Source: Thamnaconus septentrionalis (lineage: Eukaryota > Chordata > Actinopteri > Tetraodontiformes > Monacanthidae). From it: a DNA stretch of 64,000 bases. The notes beneath the pieces are model-generated. The model did no database searches. It had not been told where the DNA came from and saw only the letters and a program-made list of their open reading frames with translations. The DNA lies in assembly GCA_009823395.1 (NCBI GenBank), contig CM020520.1:3820501-3884500 (forward strand). Direction: 5' to 3'. The position numbers were made by a program, and so were the translations under genes. Shown piece after piece: positions 15,201 to 23,292 of the stretch; position 1 is the stretch's first letter, and each line of letters opens with the position of its first letter.

Positions 15201-16716
15201 ACATTTCTGCGCCATCACTCAGTACTGCAACTCAGCAGGAGCGTCTAAAAAATGGAAGCTGTGGAGGCCAAAAAGTGTGACGATGAGACTGTGGTGCCTA
15301 AAAGGAATAATGAAAATCTGAGCATTCTTTCTTTCTTTCTTTATTTCTTGCTTTCTTTCCAACTTTTGCCTTCTGGTGACAAAGTCCTGACTGAAGAGGA
15401 ACACGTTACATGTCAAGAGTGCAACGCACCAATCAGTGTCTCGAGGTGGGCGTGGCAGCTAGAACACGGCCGTGGAGGTGGTGTGGCAAAGTTTCTGGCA
15501 TAAGAAAAAGGAGAAACGCCAGTGTGATGAATCGACCCGGAACCGGGTAATGAGCCCACACATGCACAAACACCAGCCATGAGGGAAAAAAAACATGATG
15601 GAACTGCTGATGTGAGTGAAAACGACAAGAGAAACGATTGACGTGCCACCCATGCGGAAGAAGAAGAAGGAGTTCTAAATTTAGAGGAGGCGGAATTGCT
15701 GTTGCGGTGATGATGGCGTTTGGTAATGAGTGTGATTTCCTGTGTGGAGTCAACAGATTTGTGGGGAATGTGGCAGTAAAGTAGGAACTGGTGTTGTGAG
15801 ATAACTTATCTGGCACCAAACTCAGTGGGAACCCGGCGTATGTTTGCAGCTCTGTGCCTGTTGTGTGTGTCCCACGACTTGTGGAGATTCTGTGCGCTGC
15901 TTTTCTATTGTGACTGATTCTGTGTGTAAGTTGTGTGCTGTGGGGGTCCGTTTATGTCGAAGAACACACACTCAGACTCCCAAGCTTTGATTGCATCCCA
16001 CTGAACATGCAGAGAGACAGAGCTGAGAAAAAAAAAAAAACAAGTTCCTATCCCTTCCTCAGGATTTATATCCCAGAAGATCATGGCTGAGTGTGATGCA
16101 GTTTTGTGGACTTTTGAGGCTGATTTTTATTTTTTTATTTTTTTTTTGCTGTGCTGACGGTGGTGGGTTAAGCCATTTATCTGTAAGAAGGAAAAAAATC
16201 TCACACTCTGCGCGCGCTCTCCTGTCGAATTTGTCTAAAGAGGAGCCTTCAATCTGCATGTAATAAGCCCATGCATCACATCATCTGCACCACGCTTTTG
16301 CCTTTGTGTGCTGCTTTGAATATCTTTTTCTCCTCCCCAGGTACACTGATTGCAGATAAATAGCCTGCCCCCGAGAAAATCAATCCCTTTCTGCCTTTAA
16401 GATTGCCAGCCAACGAATTGGTTCACAGTCTGTAATAGTATTTCCTCCGCTGAGTGTAGTCGCTGAAAAGTAGCAGAATTTAATTTAGCCTTGGATAGCA
16501 GGGTTTTTTTTTGTTGTTTTTTTTAACTGCCCCGTGTTTTGTTACTTACAAAATGTTTTTTATCTGCAAGTTATTCACTGAAAAGTCTTAATGATCTCTC
16601 TGTTCACTAAAATAAATACCAGCCCATAATAAAGCAAAAGCATCACACCTTGGGCCTGTTGTCACCTCAGGACGAACGACCGTCTGGCTGATGCCAAAAT
16701 GCTTAACGAGTTCAGC
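12297..16716. other. Gene-free DNA
   Basis: Mixed unique sequence with short simple repeats: an A/AC-rich stretch at 13631-13660, a T-run near 14494, TTTC units at 15326-15360, and A- and T-runs near 16027 and 16126-16147. No coding frame with recognisable domains, no RNA gene and no mobile-element protein was seen. Confidence 0.45.
15326..15360. repeat. Imperfect (TTTC)n microsatellite
   Basis: About eight TTTC units with two interruptions. Confidence 0.85.
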
Positions 16717-16743
16717 AAACATGGGGTTTTCAAACCCATGTTT
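16717..16743. repeat. Short palindrome AAACATGGG...CCCATGTTT
   Basis: The arms pair over about 12 bases with one bulged G and a TC centre. It sits inside a minus-strand open frame (16588-16776) that I do not recognise. Confidence 0.6.
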
Positions 16744-16877
16744 ACCTCCTGCATCATCACCAGGATGGCCAGTCACAAACGCCTTGCAGGAGCCTGATAG
16801 GAACTCTGATCATGATGATTTCTTTCTCCACAACAATCTGGCATGAATTCATTTTCAAATGTGCACAGTATATATTT

Positions 16878-16902
16878 GTATGTATGTATGTATGTATGTA
16901 TG
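16878..16902. repeat. (GTAT)n microsatellite
   Basis: Six tandem GTAT/TATG units. Confidence 0.9.
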
Positions 16903-17033
16903 TTGTCATTGCAACTATCCAGATCCTCACAAAAGACCTGGTTTTTCACCACTTCCCGGCCTTGTGCAAAACTACAGGGAAGAAAAAAACAACAGCACGA
17001 CCTTTGAGAGTTTGTAGATTGTGCGTGTGCCCT

Positions 17034-17266
17034 AGCGCCCCTAGTGGTCCATGGCTAAACACACAAAAGGCGGCCATACTGCTGACGTAAAAGGCGGGGC
17101 GACGCTGCCGGAAGAAACAAACAGCGGTGAACATAACCAAGAGAAGAATGGATCTCCAAAACTAACTGGGAAGTTCTTTAGATTTAGCAAATGGACACGT
17201 TTTAAACTGCTGTCGTGAGCCAGGAAGCGGCAGACACGAGGAACTTTGCTCTGGGACTCAGACAAG
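17034..17266 (+). promoter_or_regulatory. Compact housekeeping-type promoter and putative first exon
   Basis: Within about 80 bp lie a CTCF-like word (17034-17047, CCACTAGGGGCGCT on the minus strand, one G short), a YY1-type word GGCGGCCAT, a CRE-like TGACGTAA (17083-17090), a GC box GGCGGGGCG (17093-17101) and an ETS word CCGGAAG (17108-17114). This combination is typical of TATA-less vertebrate promoters. About 150 bp later GACAAG is followed by GTAACG, a plausible splice donor at 17267. ATGs in between open only 3-5 codon frames, so the product is probably non-coding. The downstream partner may be the segment at 19689. Transcription is inferred. Confidence 0.35.
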
Positions 17267-17563
17267 GTAACGACACCAGCTGCCGCGCATCACAATTAAT
17301 GAGGCTCCCGAACGAAACACGATTAGGCAACATTTGACTTGATTTGAAACTTTTTAACGTTACCACAGGGCAATTCGGTTTGCAACGTTACAGTTTTACA
17401 TGTTAAATGTGACAAATGTGGATTTATTGAGCCAAGCAGGAACGAAACGTTGAGAAAATATGTTGAGCCTCACTGACGAGCCTCAAAACGTTTTTAGTCA
17501 CTTCATGCATTTGTAATGTAGTGCATCAAGAATCCGCCTCCAAGTGCAGTTTATTTCAGTGCA
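17267..17563. other. Unassigned DNA between promoter-like cluster and palindrome
   Basis: No gene or repeat family recognised. If the promoter call is right, this is the start of intron 1. Confidence 0.35.
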
Positions 17564-17697
17564 TATGGGGCGCCGTTTGTCATGCTTAAAATAACAGCAA
17601 CATTTTGTCACATTTAGCTTCAAATCGTGCTTTTAAAAAGTTGTGTGCATTTTTGAAAGTCACTTTTTTTTCTTTTCTTTTAGCACATTTAACTCTT

Positions 17698-17828
17698 TAA
17701 ATATAAATGTTAAATCTAAATCTAAATGTTATATCTAAATGTTAAATCTAAATCGAAACGTTAAATCTAAATCTAAATGTTAAATCTAAATCTAAATGTT
17801 ATATCTAAATGTTACACCTAAATGTTTC
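17698..17828. repeat. AAATCTAAATGTT tandem array, left arm of palindrome
   Basis: About ten imperfect copies of TAAATCTAAATG(T) in direct tandem. The complementary array lies in the right arm at 18600-18737, but the copies differ in number and order, so arrays may have changed independently or by conversion. Confidence 0.85.
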
Positions 17829-18177
17829 GGTGCAACTAAACATTTAGCTAGTATGCAAATTCAAGCTGCCGGCAACCGGAAGTACCACAATAAAAGCTCG
17901 ACGATGTGGAACTCTGTTTTTAGTGTCAAATAACGAATAAACAACTATCATTTCGGGGCGAAAACTGCCTCTTGGACATAGATTGGTGGTTTTAAGTACC
18001 CAGAAATAACAAACCAGTTTAGAGATACTGTATTTTACGAGTACCTTGAGTGTTTAGTGTCACTTAGTTTTGTGCGGGACTTGCGCAGCAGAGCTTGCTG
18101 TCTTTCGACGTACGACCTGTAGCCCCTACAACCAGCCACAAGGGTGTGGCTCATGAACCTGCGCCTGCCTCCATAAT

Positions 18178-18243
18178 ACGTGGCGCCGTTTGTAAAGGTT
18201 TTCATTCTTTAAATCACAGCAACATTTGTGTCGTATAGCCGCC
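18178..18243 (+). repeat. Third copy of the foldback element end, inside the spacer
   Basis: TGGCGCCGTTTGTAAAGG and the following CACAGCAACATTTGTGTCG repeat the outer-end sequence of the arms with moderate divergence, in the same orientation as the left end. It suggests nested insertion or rearrangement of related elements. Confidence 0.6.
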
Positions 18244-18599
18244 AAAACGGCTCTGCCGTTTTTTTCTTCCAACGCAGAGTCGTTAGCAGTGTATGCATGA
18301 CCACGGCTGTGGAGGCTGTCGAGAGACAGCAAGCTCTGCTGCGCAAGTCCCGCACAAAACTAAGTGACACTAAACACTCAAGGTACTCGTAAAATACAGT
18401 ATCTCAAAACGGGTTTGTTATTTTTGGGTACTTAAAACCACCAATCTATGTCCAAGAGGCAATTTCCCCCCCGAAAAGATAGTTGTTTATTCGTTATTTG
18501 ACACTAAAAACAGAGTTCCACATCGTCGAGCTTTTATTGTGGTACTTCCGGTTTCCGGCAGCTTGAATTTGCATACTAGCTAAATGTTTAGTTTCACCG

Positions 18600-18737
18600 A
18601 AACATTTAGATGTAACATTTAGATATAACATTTAGATTGAGATTTAACATTTAGATTTAGATTTAACGTTTCGATTTAGATTTAACATTTAGATTTAGCA
18701 TTCATATTTAGATTTAACATTTATATTTAGAGTTAAA
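18600..18737. repeat. Complementary AACATTTAGATTTA array, right arm
   Basis: Reverse complement of the left-arm array, about ten units. Confidence 0.85.
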
Positions 18738-18872
18738 TGTGCTAAAAAAAAAAAAGAAAAAAAGTGACTTTCAAAAATGCACACAACTTTTTAAAAACAC
18801 GATTTGAAGCTAAATGTGACAAAAAGTTGCTGTTATTTTAAGCATGACAAACTTTACAAACGGCGCCCCATA

Positions 18873-19688
18873 CAGTCACCCACTTCAAGCGACATACTGA
18901 TACTGCACTGTTCTGTTCAGCAAGACTGCGTCCCTTGCAGCACATCTAGAGTATGAATGTCGTTTTCTTTTTTTGTCTGAACGATCGGCAACAAAGTAAT
19001 TTCGGTTTATTTGTGCATCTGATGTAGCCAAAGATTTTGGAAGGTCAAAAAATATTTGTCGATTTCTTTTTCATATATATCAATAATTTGGATTTAATAA
19101 AATTTTAATACAAAGATTTTAGTATTTGGGAATTCAATTTAGTCCATCAGAATCTGTAGTGATTTAAATGTCCTGCAGTAACCATGAAGAAAACATAAAT
19201 AATATATTTGCACATGAAATGGTACTAAAAATTTAGTGTGACTGCTGAGTGTCGCCCTCTGGTGGAGATCAAGCCAAACCTACCTTAAAAAAAGCAGGTG
19301 AAGAGGCACTTGTTGGCGGACTGCATGGTGTACAAATACTTAACTAAATTTGACCATTGCAAATCTTTTAACATTGTTAAAGTAGCGTGCCTTACTACTC
19401 GTAGTTTATACATTTATTTGAATTTAATGTTGAATAAAAAAAATGTTTTGCTTAATTTATTTTTATTTATTTTAGTTTTGTTTTTTTTATTATTAATTTG
19501 CCTTTTGTGCCCATTACTCTGAAGTAATCGACGCTTATATCTCCTGTCTCCTCTGCTGCTGAGAGATGGTGGAGGGTCTTTGTGGATGAATGTGTTTTGT
19601 GCTATCAGTCACAGGTTGTCTTTCCAACAATAAATGACCTACTCAGAGATGTATGATTCTTGTTGATGAGTTTGTTCTTTTTCTCAGG
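18873..19688. other. AT-rich unassigned DNA
   Basis: AT-rich sequence with no gene recognised. It contains a CTCF-core-like word on the minus strand (19251-19265, CCACCAGAGGGCGAC, one mismatch to the usual consensus) and AATAAA at 19628. Confidence 0.4.
19251..19265 (-). promoter_or_regulatory. CTCF-core-like site
   Basis: CCACCAGAGGGCGAC matches the vertebrate CTCF core pattern at 14 of 15 positions. Occupancy is unknown. Confidence 0.3.
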
Positions 19689-19770
19689 TCACTGTCCGTG
19701 CTACAGTCGTGCAGCATGGACTGATGCAGGATTTTGGGTCCCTTCTGGAGCCACTGAAGAGATTTGAATG
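19689..19770 (+). other. Exon-like segment with strong splice sites
   Basis: TTCTTTTTCTCAG precedes 82 bp that end GAATG before GTGAGA. It carries an open frame (…HGLMQDFGSLLEPLKRFE) with no recognised domain. Joined to the donor at 17266 it gives no long ATG-initiated frame, and joined onward to 21861 only about 29 codons. I read it as a possible middle exon of a plus-strand non-coding transcript. Confidence 0.3.
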
Positions 19771-20090
19771 GTGAGACATCAGTCACTGACTGAATTCACT
19801 GCCAATGTTTTCATGTTTTGTTTGTACCTCACCCAATTCAGTTTCTTTATGTTTATAGTTTACTTTTCACTCACTTTCGCTGACTGAAATATCTTATGTG
19901 AAGGTCCAGTTTGTACATTTTTAAGGAAGCTTGTCTGACGCCATGTTTCATATGCCACGTTTGGACCCCTTGAGTCTTTTATGTGAGTTATTTGCTGTTT
20001 AAAGTTCAATAAAGCTTTTGCACAATGTCAATGTGTATCCAAAACTCTCTGTTCCCTCTTCTGTCCAATAGAAAACTGGTATTTGCCAGG
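19771..20090. other. Unassigned DNA
   Basis: No gene. An AATAAA at 20008-20013 could end a transcript that reads through the donor at 19771. Confidence 0.35.
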
Positions 20091-20325
20091 CCACGCCCAC
20101 TTTTGCCACCATTTTGTGGCGAAATGGGCGTGTCCATTGAAACCACGCCCACTTTCCAAAATGGCGCGGGAAAGTGGGCGTGTCTTCCAAACCACGCCCA
20201 CATTTATGCAAATATATGCTAATTTATGCTAATTTCACCCCTGTCCAGTGCTGGGGTAGCAAAAGTGGGCGTGGTTATTGTGTACACAATAATTATGCAT
20301 GTTTATGCAAATACGGTGGGCGTGG
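20091..20325. repeat. Cluster of CCACGCCCAC / GTGGGCGTGG inverted words
   Basis: CCACGCCCAC occurs at 20091, 20143 and 20192. Its complement GTGGGCGTG(G) occurs at about 20174, 20265 and 20316, plus a shorter GGGCGTGTCC near 20126. Two GC-rich words bracket a CAAAATGG / CCATTTTG type centre, giving several overlapping hairpins. The 10-mers resemble GC-box/KLF sites. Confidence 0.7.
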
Positions 20326-20385
20326 CTTAAAAGGGGCGGCAACAAAAAAAATCACACTTTTTTTTGGACCCTCTCCTCTGCTTGC

Positions 20386-20400
20386 AGCGCCCTCTACTGG
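20386..20400 (-). promoter_or_regulatory. CTCF-core match
   Basis: CCAGTAGAGGGCGCT fits every position of the degenerate CTCF core CCASYAGRKGGCRSY. Such words are often spread by repeats. Binding is inferred only. Confidence 0.4.
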
Positions 20401-20412
20401 ATGTGCCGATTC

Positions 20413-20640
20413 GTCCCAGGTTGTCACGCTCTCTGGCCCCGCCCCTTTTCATTGTCCCAGGTTGTCACGCTCTCTGGCCCCGCCCCTTGGCCAGTTTCTT
20501 TGTCCCAGGTGGTCTCGCTCTCTGGCCCCGCCCCGTGGCCAGTTTCTTTGTCCCGGGTGGTCTCGCTCTCTGGCCCCGCCCCTTGGCCAGTTTCTTTTTT
20601 CCCCAGGTGGTCTCGCTCTCTGGCTCCCTGGCCAGTTGTT
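20413..20640. repeat. 48-bp minisatellite, about five copies
   Basis: Units start GTCCCAGGT(T/G)GTC and contain CGCTCTCTGGCCCCGCCCC and TTGGCCAGTTTCTTT. Starts are near 20413, 20454, 20502, 20550 and 20600; the first and last are partial. Because 48 is a multiple of three, all plus frames stay open across it, which explains the 143-182 codon frames seen here. The CCCCGCCCC core is a GC box. Confidence 0.9.
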
Positions 20641-20660
20641 CAGGTCCGTGTTTCATCTGC

Positions 20661-20752
20661 ACTTGGTCCTGGATTCGAACCAGGTTCAGGCTGCACCGGG
20701 CTCGTCCACAGGTTCATATTAGCGGACTAACCCATTACGCCACCAGAGCTCA
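20661..20752 (-). pseudogene. tRNA-like unit with long variable region
   Basis: The T-arm CCTGG-TTCGAAT-CCAGG is perfectly paired, and the 5' part reads GGTGGCGTAATGGGTTAGTCC like a D-arm. The central part is expanded and forms no normal 7-base anticodon loop. A 42-base piece of it reappears at 24981-25022. Confidence 0.5.
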
Positions 20753-21014
20753 CAGGAGCAGACGTTCTCAGGACGCCTTCATCCTTCATTTTTGGCCCAT
20801 GGACATTTAAAAAAAAATAAAAAGCACTGCCTGAGGCTGGATTTGAACCGTCAGTCTTTGGATTTGAAGCCAAATTTTTTAAGGTTGAGCTAAACGCTCA
20901 GTGAAAAGAGCACTTCTCATTGCACATTTATCTTTCTTTTAAGTCTTGTAAAGTGAAGTAAAAATGTTTTCTTTTGTCATGTTTAACAGGATTTGGTGGA
21001 AAAAATTACGACGG

Positions 21015-21086
21015 ACTGTGGTAAGATTTGAACCAGCGACTCTGGCATTCAGAGTGCCATGTCTTAACCTCTAGGCTATTCTTCAG
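21015..21086 (-). pseudogene. tRNA-Gln(CTG)-like unit
   Basis: The anticodon arm TGGCA-CTCTGAA-TGCCA is a perfect 5-bp stem with a normal 7-base loop, T33, and anticodon CTG. It resembles the loop of eukaryotic tRNA-Gln. The T-stem has mismatches and the acceptor stem is not convincing. Confidence 0.55.
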
Positions 21087-21158
21087 GTGTTTGCTTGGGT
21101 TCTCCTGGTGCTTTCATCCTGCTTCTTTGTTTTTTGCTGGTAGACATGAAAAAACGCT

Positions 21159-21229
21159 GCCTGCTGCAGGATTTGAACCTGCGATCATTAGATTGCCAGC
21201 CCAGCTCTTAACCTCTGAGCTATATGTCA
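21159..21229 (-). pseudogene. tRNA-like unit, anticodon triplet GGC
   Basis: TAGCTCAGAGGTTAAGAGC D-arm word, loop CTGGCAA, and T-arm GCAGG-TTCAAAT-CCTGC perfectly paired. The anticodon stem has wobbles and one mismatch. A GGC (Ala) anticodon is not normally used in eukaryotes, so this looks like drift. Confidence 0.5.
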
Positions 21230-21299
21230 TGAGCTCAGCTCACATTTCCTGGTGCTTTCATCCTGCTTCTTTGACCATTGCACTTTAAAATGTGTCACT

Positions 21300-21372
21300 G
21301 TCTGTCATGAGATTTGAACCAGCGACTTTGGGATTCAGAGTCCGTCTTTTAACCACTGAGCTATCTGCCCTG
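21300..21372 (-). pseudogene. tRNA-Gln(CTG)-like unit
   Basis: TAGCTCAGTGGTTAA D-arm word, GGA-CTCTGAA-TCC anticodon arm (only three central pairs kept), anticodon CTG at 21336-21338 on the complement, and GGTTCAAATC T-loop. It is the nearest match to the other Gln-like unit. Confidence 0.5.
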
Positions 21373-21439
21373 AGTGCAGGGCAACTTTCCTGGTGCCTTT
21401 ATCCTTCTATTTCAGTCTTTGGATGGAAAAGAATCTTCG

Positions 21440-21510
21440 CCAGCTCCAGGAATTGAACCAGTGACCTCTGGACTCCCAGCCCAGCTCTTCCCCCCTGAGC
21501 TATTTGGCCT
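21440..21510 (-). pseudogene. tRNA-like unit, anticodon triplet GGG
   Basis: Anticodon arm CTGGG-CTGGGAG-TCCAG pairs over 5 bp (one wobble) with T33. The D-arm word is TAGCTCAGGGGGGAAGAGC and the T-loop TTCAATT. The acceptor stem is not formed. Confidence 0.5.
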
Positions 21511-21860
21511 GTGGTAAGATAAATTTTCCTGGTGCATTTATCTTTCTTTTGGCCATTGGCTGATGTCTCCAATTTTTTGTAGGAAAAAAAAAAGAAAAAA
21601 AGATCACTGACTAATAAGATTTGAATCTGCAATCCTTGCATTCAGAATCCATTATCTTCTGAGCTATTCTTCAGCTTCTTTTATCCTCCTCTTTTCTGGG
21701 TGTTACACTTTAAAATGAATTGCTTCCTATTGTAAGATTTGAACCACCTACTTTGGGAGCCAGGGTGGTCGTTTCGGTGAGTTATTTTTCCTGGCCCGAC
21801 AATTGTTCTCCTGGTGCTTTTGTAATTGTAGTCAATGTAATTGCTCTTGGTTTCTTCCAG

Positions 21861-22102
21861 GATTGGAGAAGTGTTGTGGCCATGCAGCCAGCTCACACCA
21901 CGATGAGGATGAGGGGAATCACTTCATAGAAAGATGTGTACAGGTTGTCTTTCCTGAATGTCTTATTTTCTCCTCCAGCACAGCAACTAGAGCGCTCACC
22001 TCCCACGTGTCATGCGAGTTTAAATGTTGAACTCTTGTTTATGAATGCTACAGTTTCACTTTTTAATTGAATGACCCCGTCTGTCAGTTAGTGCTTAATA
22101 AA
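21861..22102 (+). other. Terminal-exon-like segment with poly(A) signal
   Basis: TTGGTTTCTTCCAG, a good acceptor, is followed about 240 bp on by AATAAA (22097-22102) and a TTTTTACTC stretch. It could be the last exon of a plus-strand transcript that would place the tRNA-like array in its intron. Reading frames through it are short. Confidence 0.28.
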
Positions 22103-22437
22103 GATTTTTACTCAATTCCTTGGCTTGGTTGAATCTTATACTTTATTTGATGTTGAACCAAGTTTATTAATCTTATCACATTTGATTTTGTACTTCATCT
22201 TGTTTAAACACTTTCTAAAAATTTTGGGGCTTTAACACTTGACTTTTTTTTTTTTTTTTAGAAATTGGAGAAAAGGGGCCTCTTCATCACTCTGGAGGCC
22301 CCTATATATTTCAACCAAGTGTTCATCTGATTTTTTTTTTTTTTTCAGTTCATTTGGAGCGAGGTGCCTGCTAGAGACTCAAGTGAGCAAAATACAAACA
22401 AGTAGCATGTTTTTCAAAATTTTCAAGTCAGGTGCAA

Positions 22438-22960
22438 TCAACACACATCAGAAAAACATTGCAAAGGGGCAGCCAAACTGATAAACTTGGAGGAAGGAAT
22501 AAAATAAAAGGGGCAGGCATATTTTGGGGCAAAAAACAATTCCCCCCCACATTTTAAATAGGAACCGTAGACAACGGCAACACCTGAGGAGAGAAGAGAG
22601 CAAAGTCAGAATTTCAGCTTGAAGACTGAGGAAAAATGTGCAAGGGAAAAAAAAAAGACATACTCACCAACAAGATGTTGGACTGGTCTCTTGGAACTCT
22701 GGTCTGGTCTCACGGCCTCTGCAACAACAAACATAACTAGTTAAAAAAAAAAAAAAAAGTGAATAACTTTCCTTGCAAGCCTTCAGAGTTTGGTACCAAT
22801 GAGAGGATGTCACACCTACAATAAAGAGACCTCCAACAAGAATCTTGAGTGTGTCCTTGGGGCCATCTTGAGCACAGTGGTGATTGGATGTCCAGTGAGG
22901 CTCCAGTCTGATCAGGTTCTGCAGGTCCAGGTTGTGCAGCCACAGTGAAGGAAGCTTCAT
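22438..22960 (-). other. Three-exon candidate gene with a 113-codon spliced frame
   Basis: Exon 1 starts at ATG 22960 and ends at 22816 before GTGTGA. Exon 2 (22718-22668, 51 bp) lies between TTTGTTGTTGCAG and GTGAGT. Exon 3 starts at 22583 after CTCTTCTCTCCTCAG and reads to TGA at 22440-22438. The frame stays open across both junctions (…GGLFIV | EAVRPDQSSKRPVQHLVG | VAVVYGSY…). I do not recognise the product, no domain is visible, and the end is rich in F/C/Y. Exon 1 lacks a clear upstream acceptor, so it would be a first exon or the frame starts further 5'. It could be a real lineage-specific gene, a fossil of a captured gene, or a non-coding transcript open by chance. Confidence 0.3.
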
Positions 22961-23292
22961 GGAGAACAAGGAGAAGACAAGTCACTCCCACAACACCAGT
23001 GTCAACGCACAAGTATGATGGTAAATTGTGCTGAAATAAAGAAATCAATGCTTTCCAAGTTGGCCAGAAGACATTGTTCCTCCCGCAAGTTACTTTGTGA
23101 AAATAATGTGCATAGGTGGAGTTTCACACAACTTATTCAAATGTCAAATTAACTGTTTAACCCAGTGTTTTTCCCGGGTTAAAAAAAAAAAGAAAGTGCT
23201 GTGGCTCAAAATATGGTTGGAAAAAAACACTGGTTTAACCTGACCTCGTCCGAATGTTTTAAAAGGAACAGTTTCAAGCAGTATTTTCTTTT

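Larger units (their letters stand above)
17564..18872. mobile_element. 1.3-kb foldback element: near-perfect long inverted repeat
   Basis: The left arm (17564-18109, about 546 bp) and right arm (18318-18872, about 555 bp) are reverse complements along their whole length, with few substitutions and a 9-base gap near the outer end. The outer ends read TATGGGGCGCCGTTTGT and its complement, so a TA lies at each edge, consistent with a TA target duplication. The outer part of each arm is followed by a tandem AAATCTAAATGTT-type array. The inner half includes GGAAGTACCACAATAAAAGC and CTTGCGCAGCAGAGCTTG. The 208-bp spacer holds another copy of the end. No transposase frame is present, so this would be a non-autonomous foldback or large MITE-like element. 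The superfamily is not assignable from what I see. Confidence 0.8.
20645..21800 (-). repeat. Tandem array of about eight degenerate tRNA-like units
   Basis: The T-loop word (GGTTCAAATCC and variants, on the minus strand) recurs at 20671, 20839, 21024, 21169, 21310, 21449, 21617 and 21735, spaced 118-185 bp. Each unit has an upstream TAGCTCAG-GGTTAA D-arm-like word and an anticodon-arm-like stretch. Units are separated by a shared linker (CCTGGTGCTTTCATCCTGCT on the plus strand, with variants). Acceptor stems do not pair well and stems have mismatches, so functional tRNAs are unlikely. The array is tRNA-derived, either old tRNA genes amplified with their spacer or a tandemised SINE-like sequence. 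Confidence 0.75.

Noticed and set aside
20174..20810. Plus-strand frames of 182, 143 and 148 codons
   Set aside because: All three frames are open because the 48-bp minisatellite unit is a multiple of three; the sequence repeats in each frame.
20645..21800. Functional tRNA genes
   Set aside because: Acceptor stems do not pair, T- and anticodon stems have mismatches in most units, and one anticodon (GGC) is not normally used in eukaryotes.
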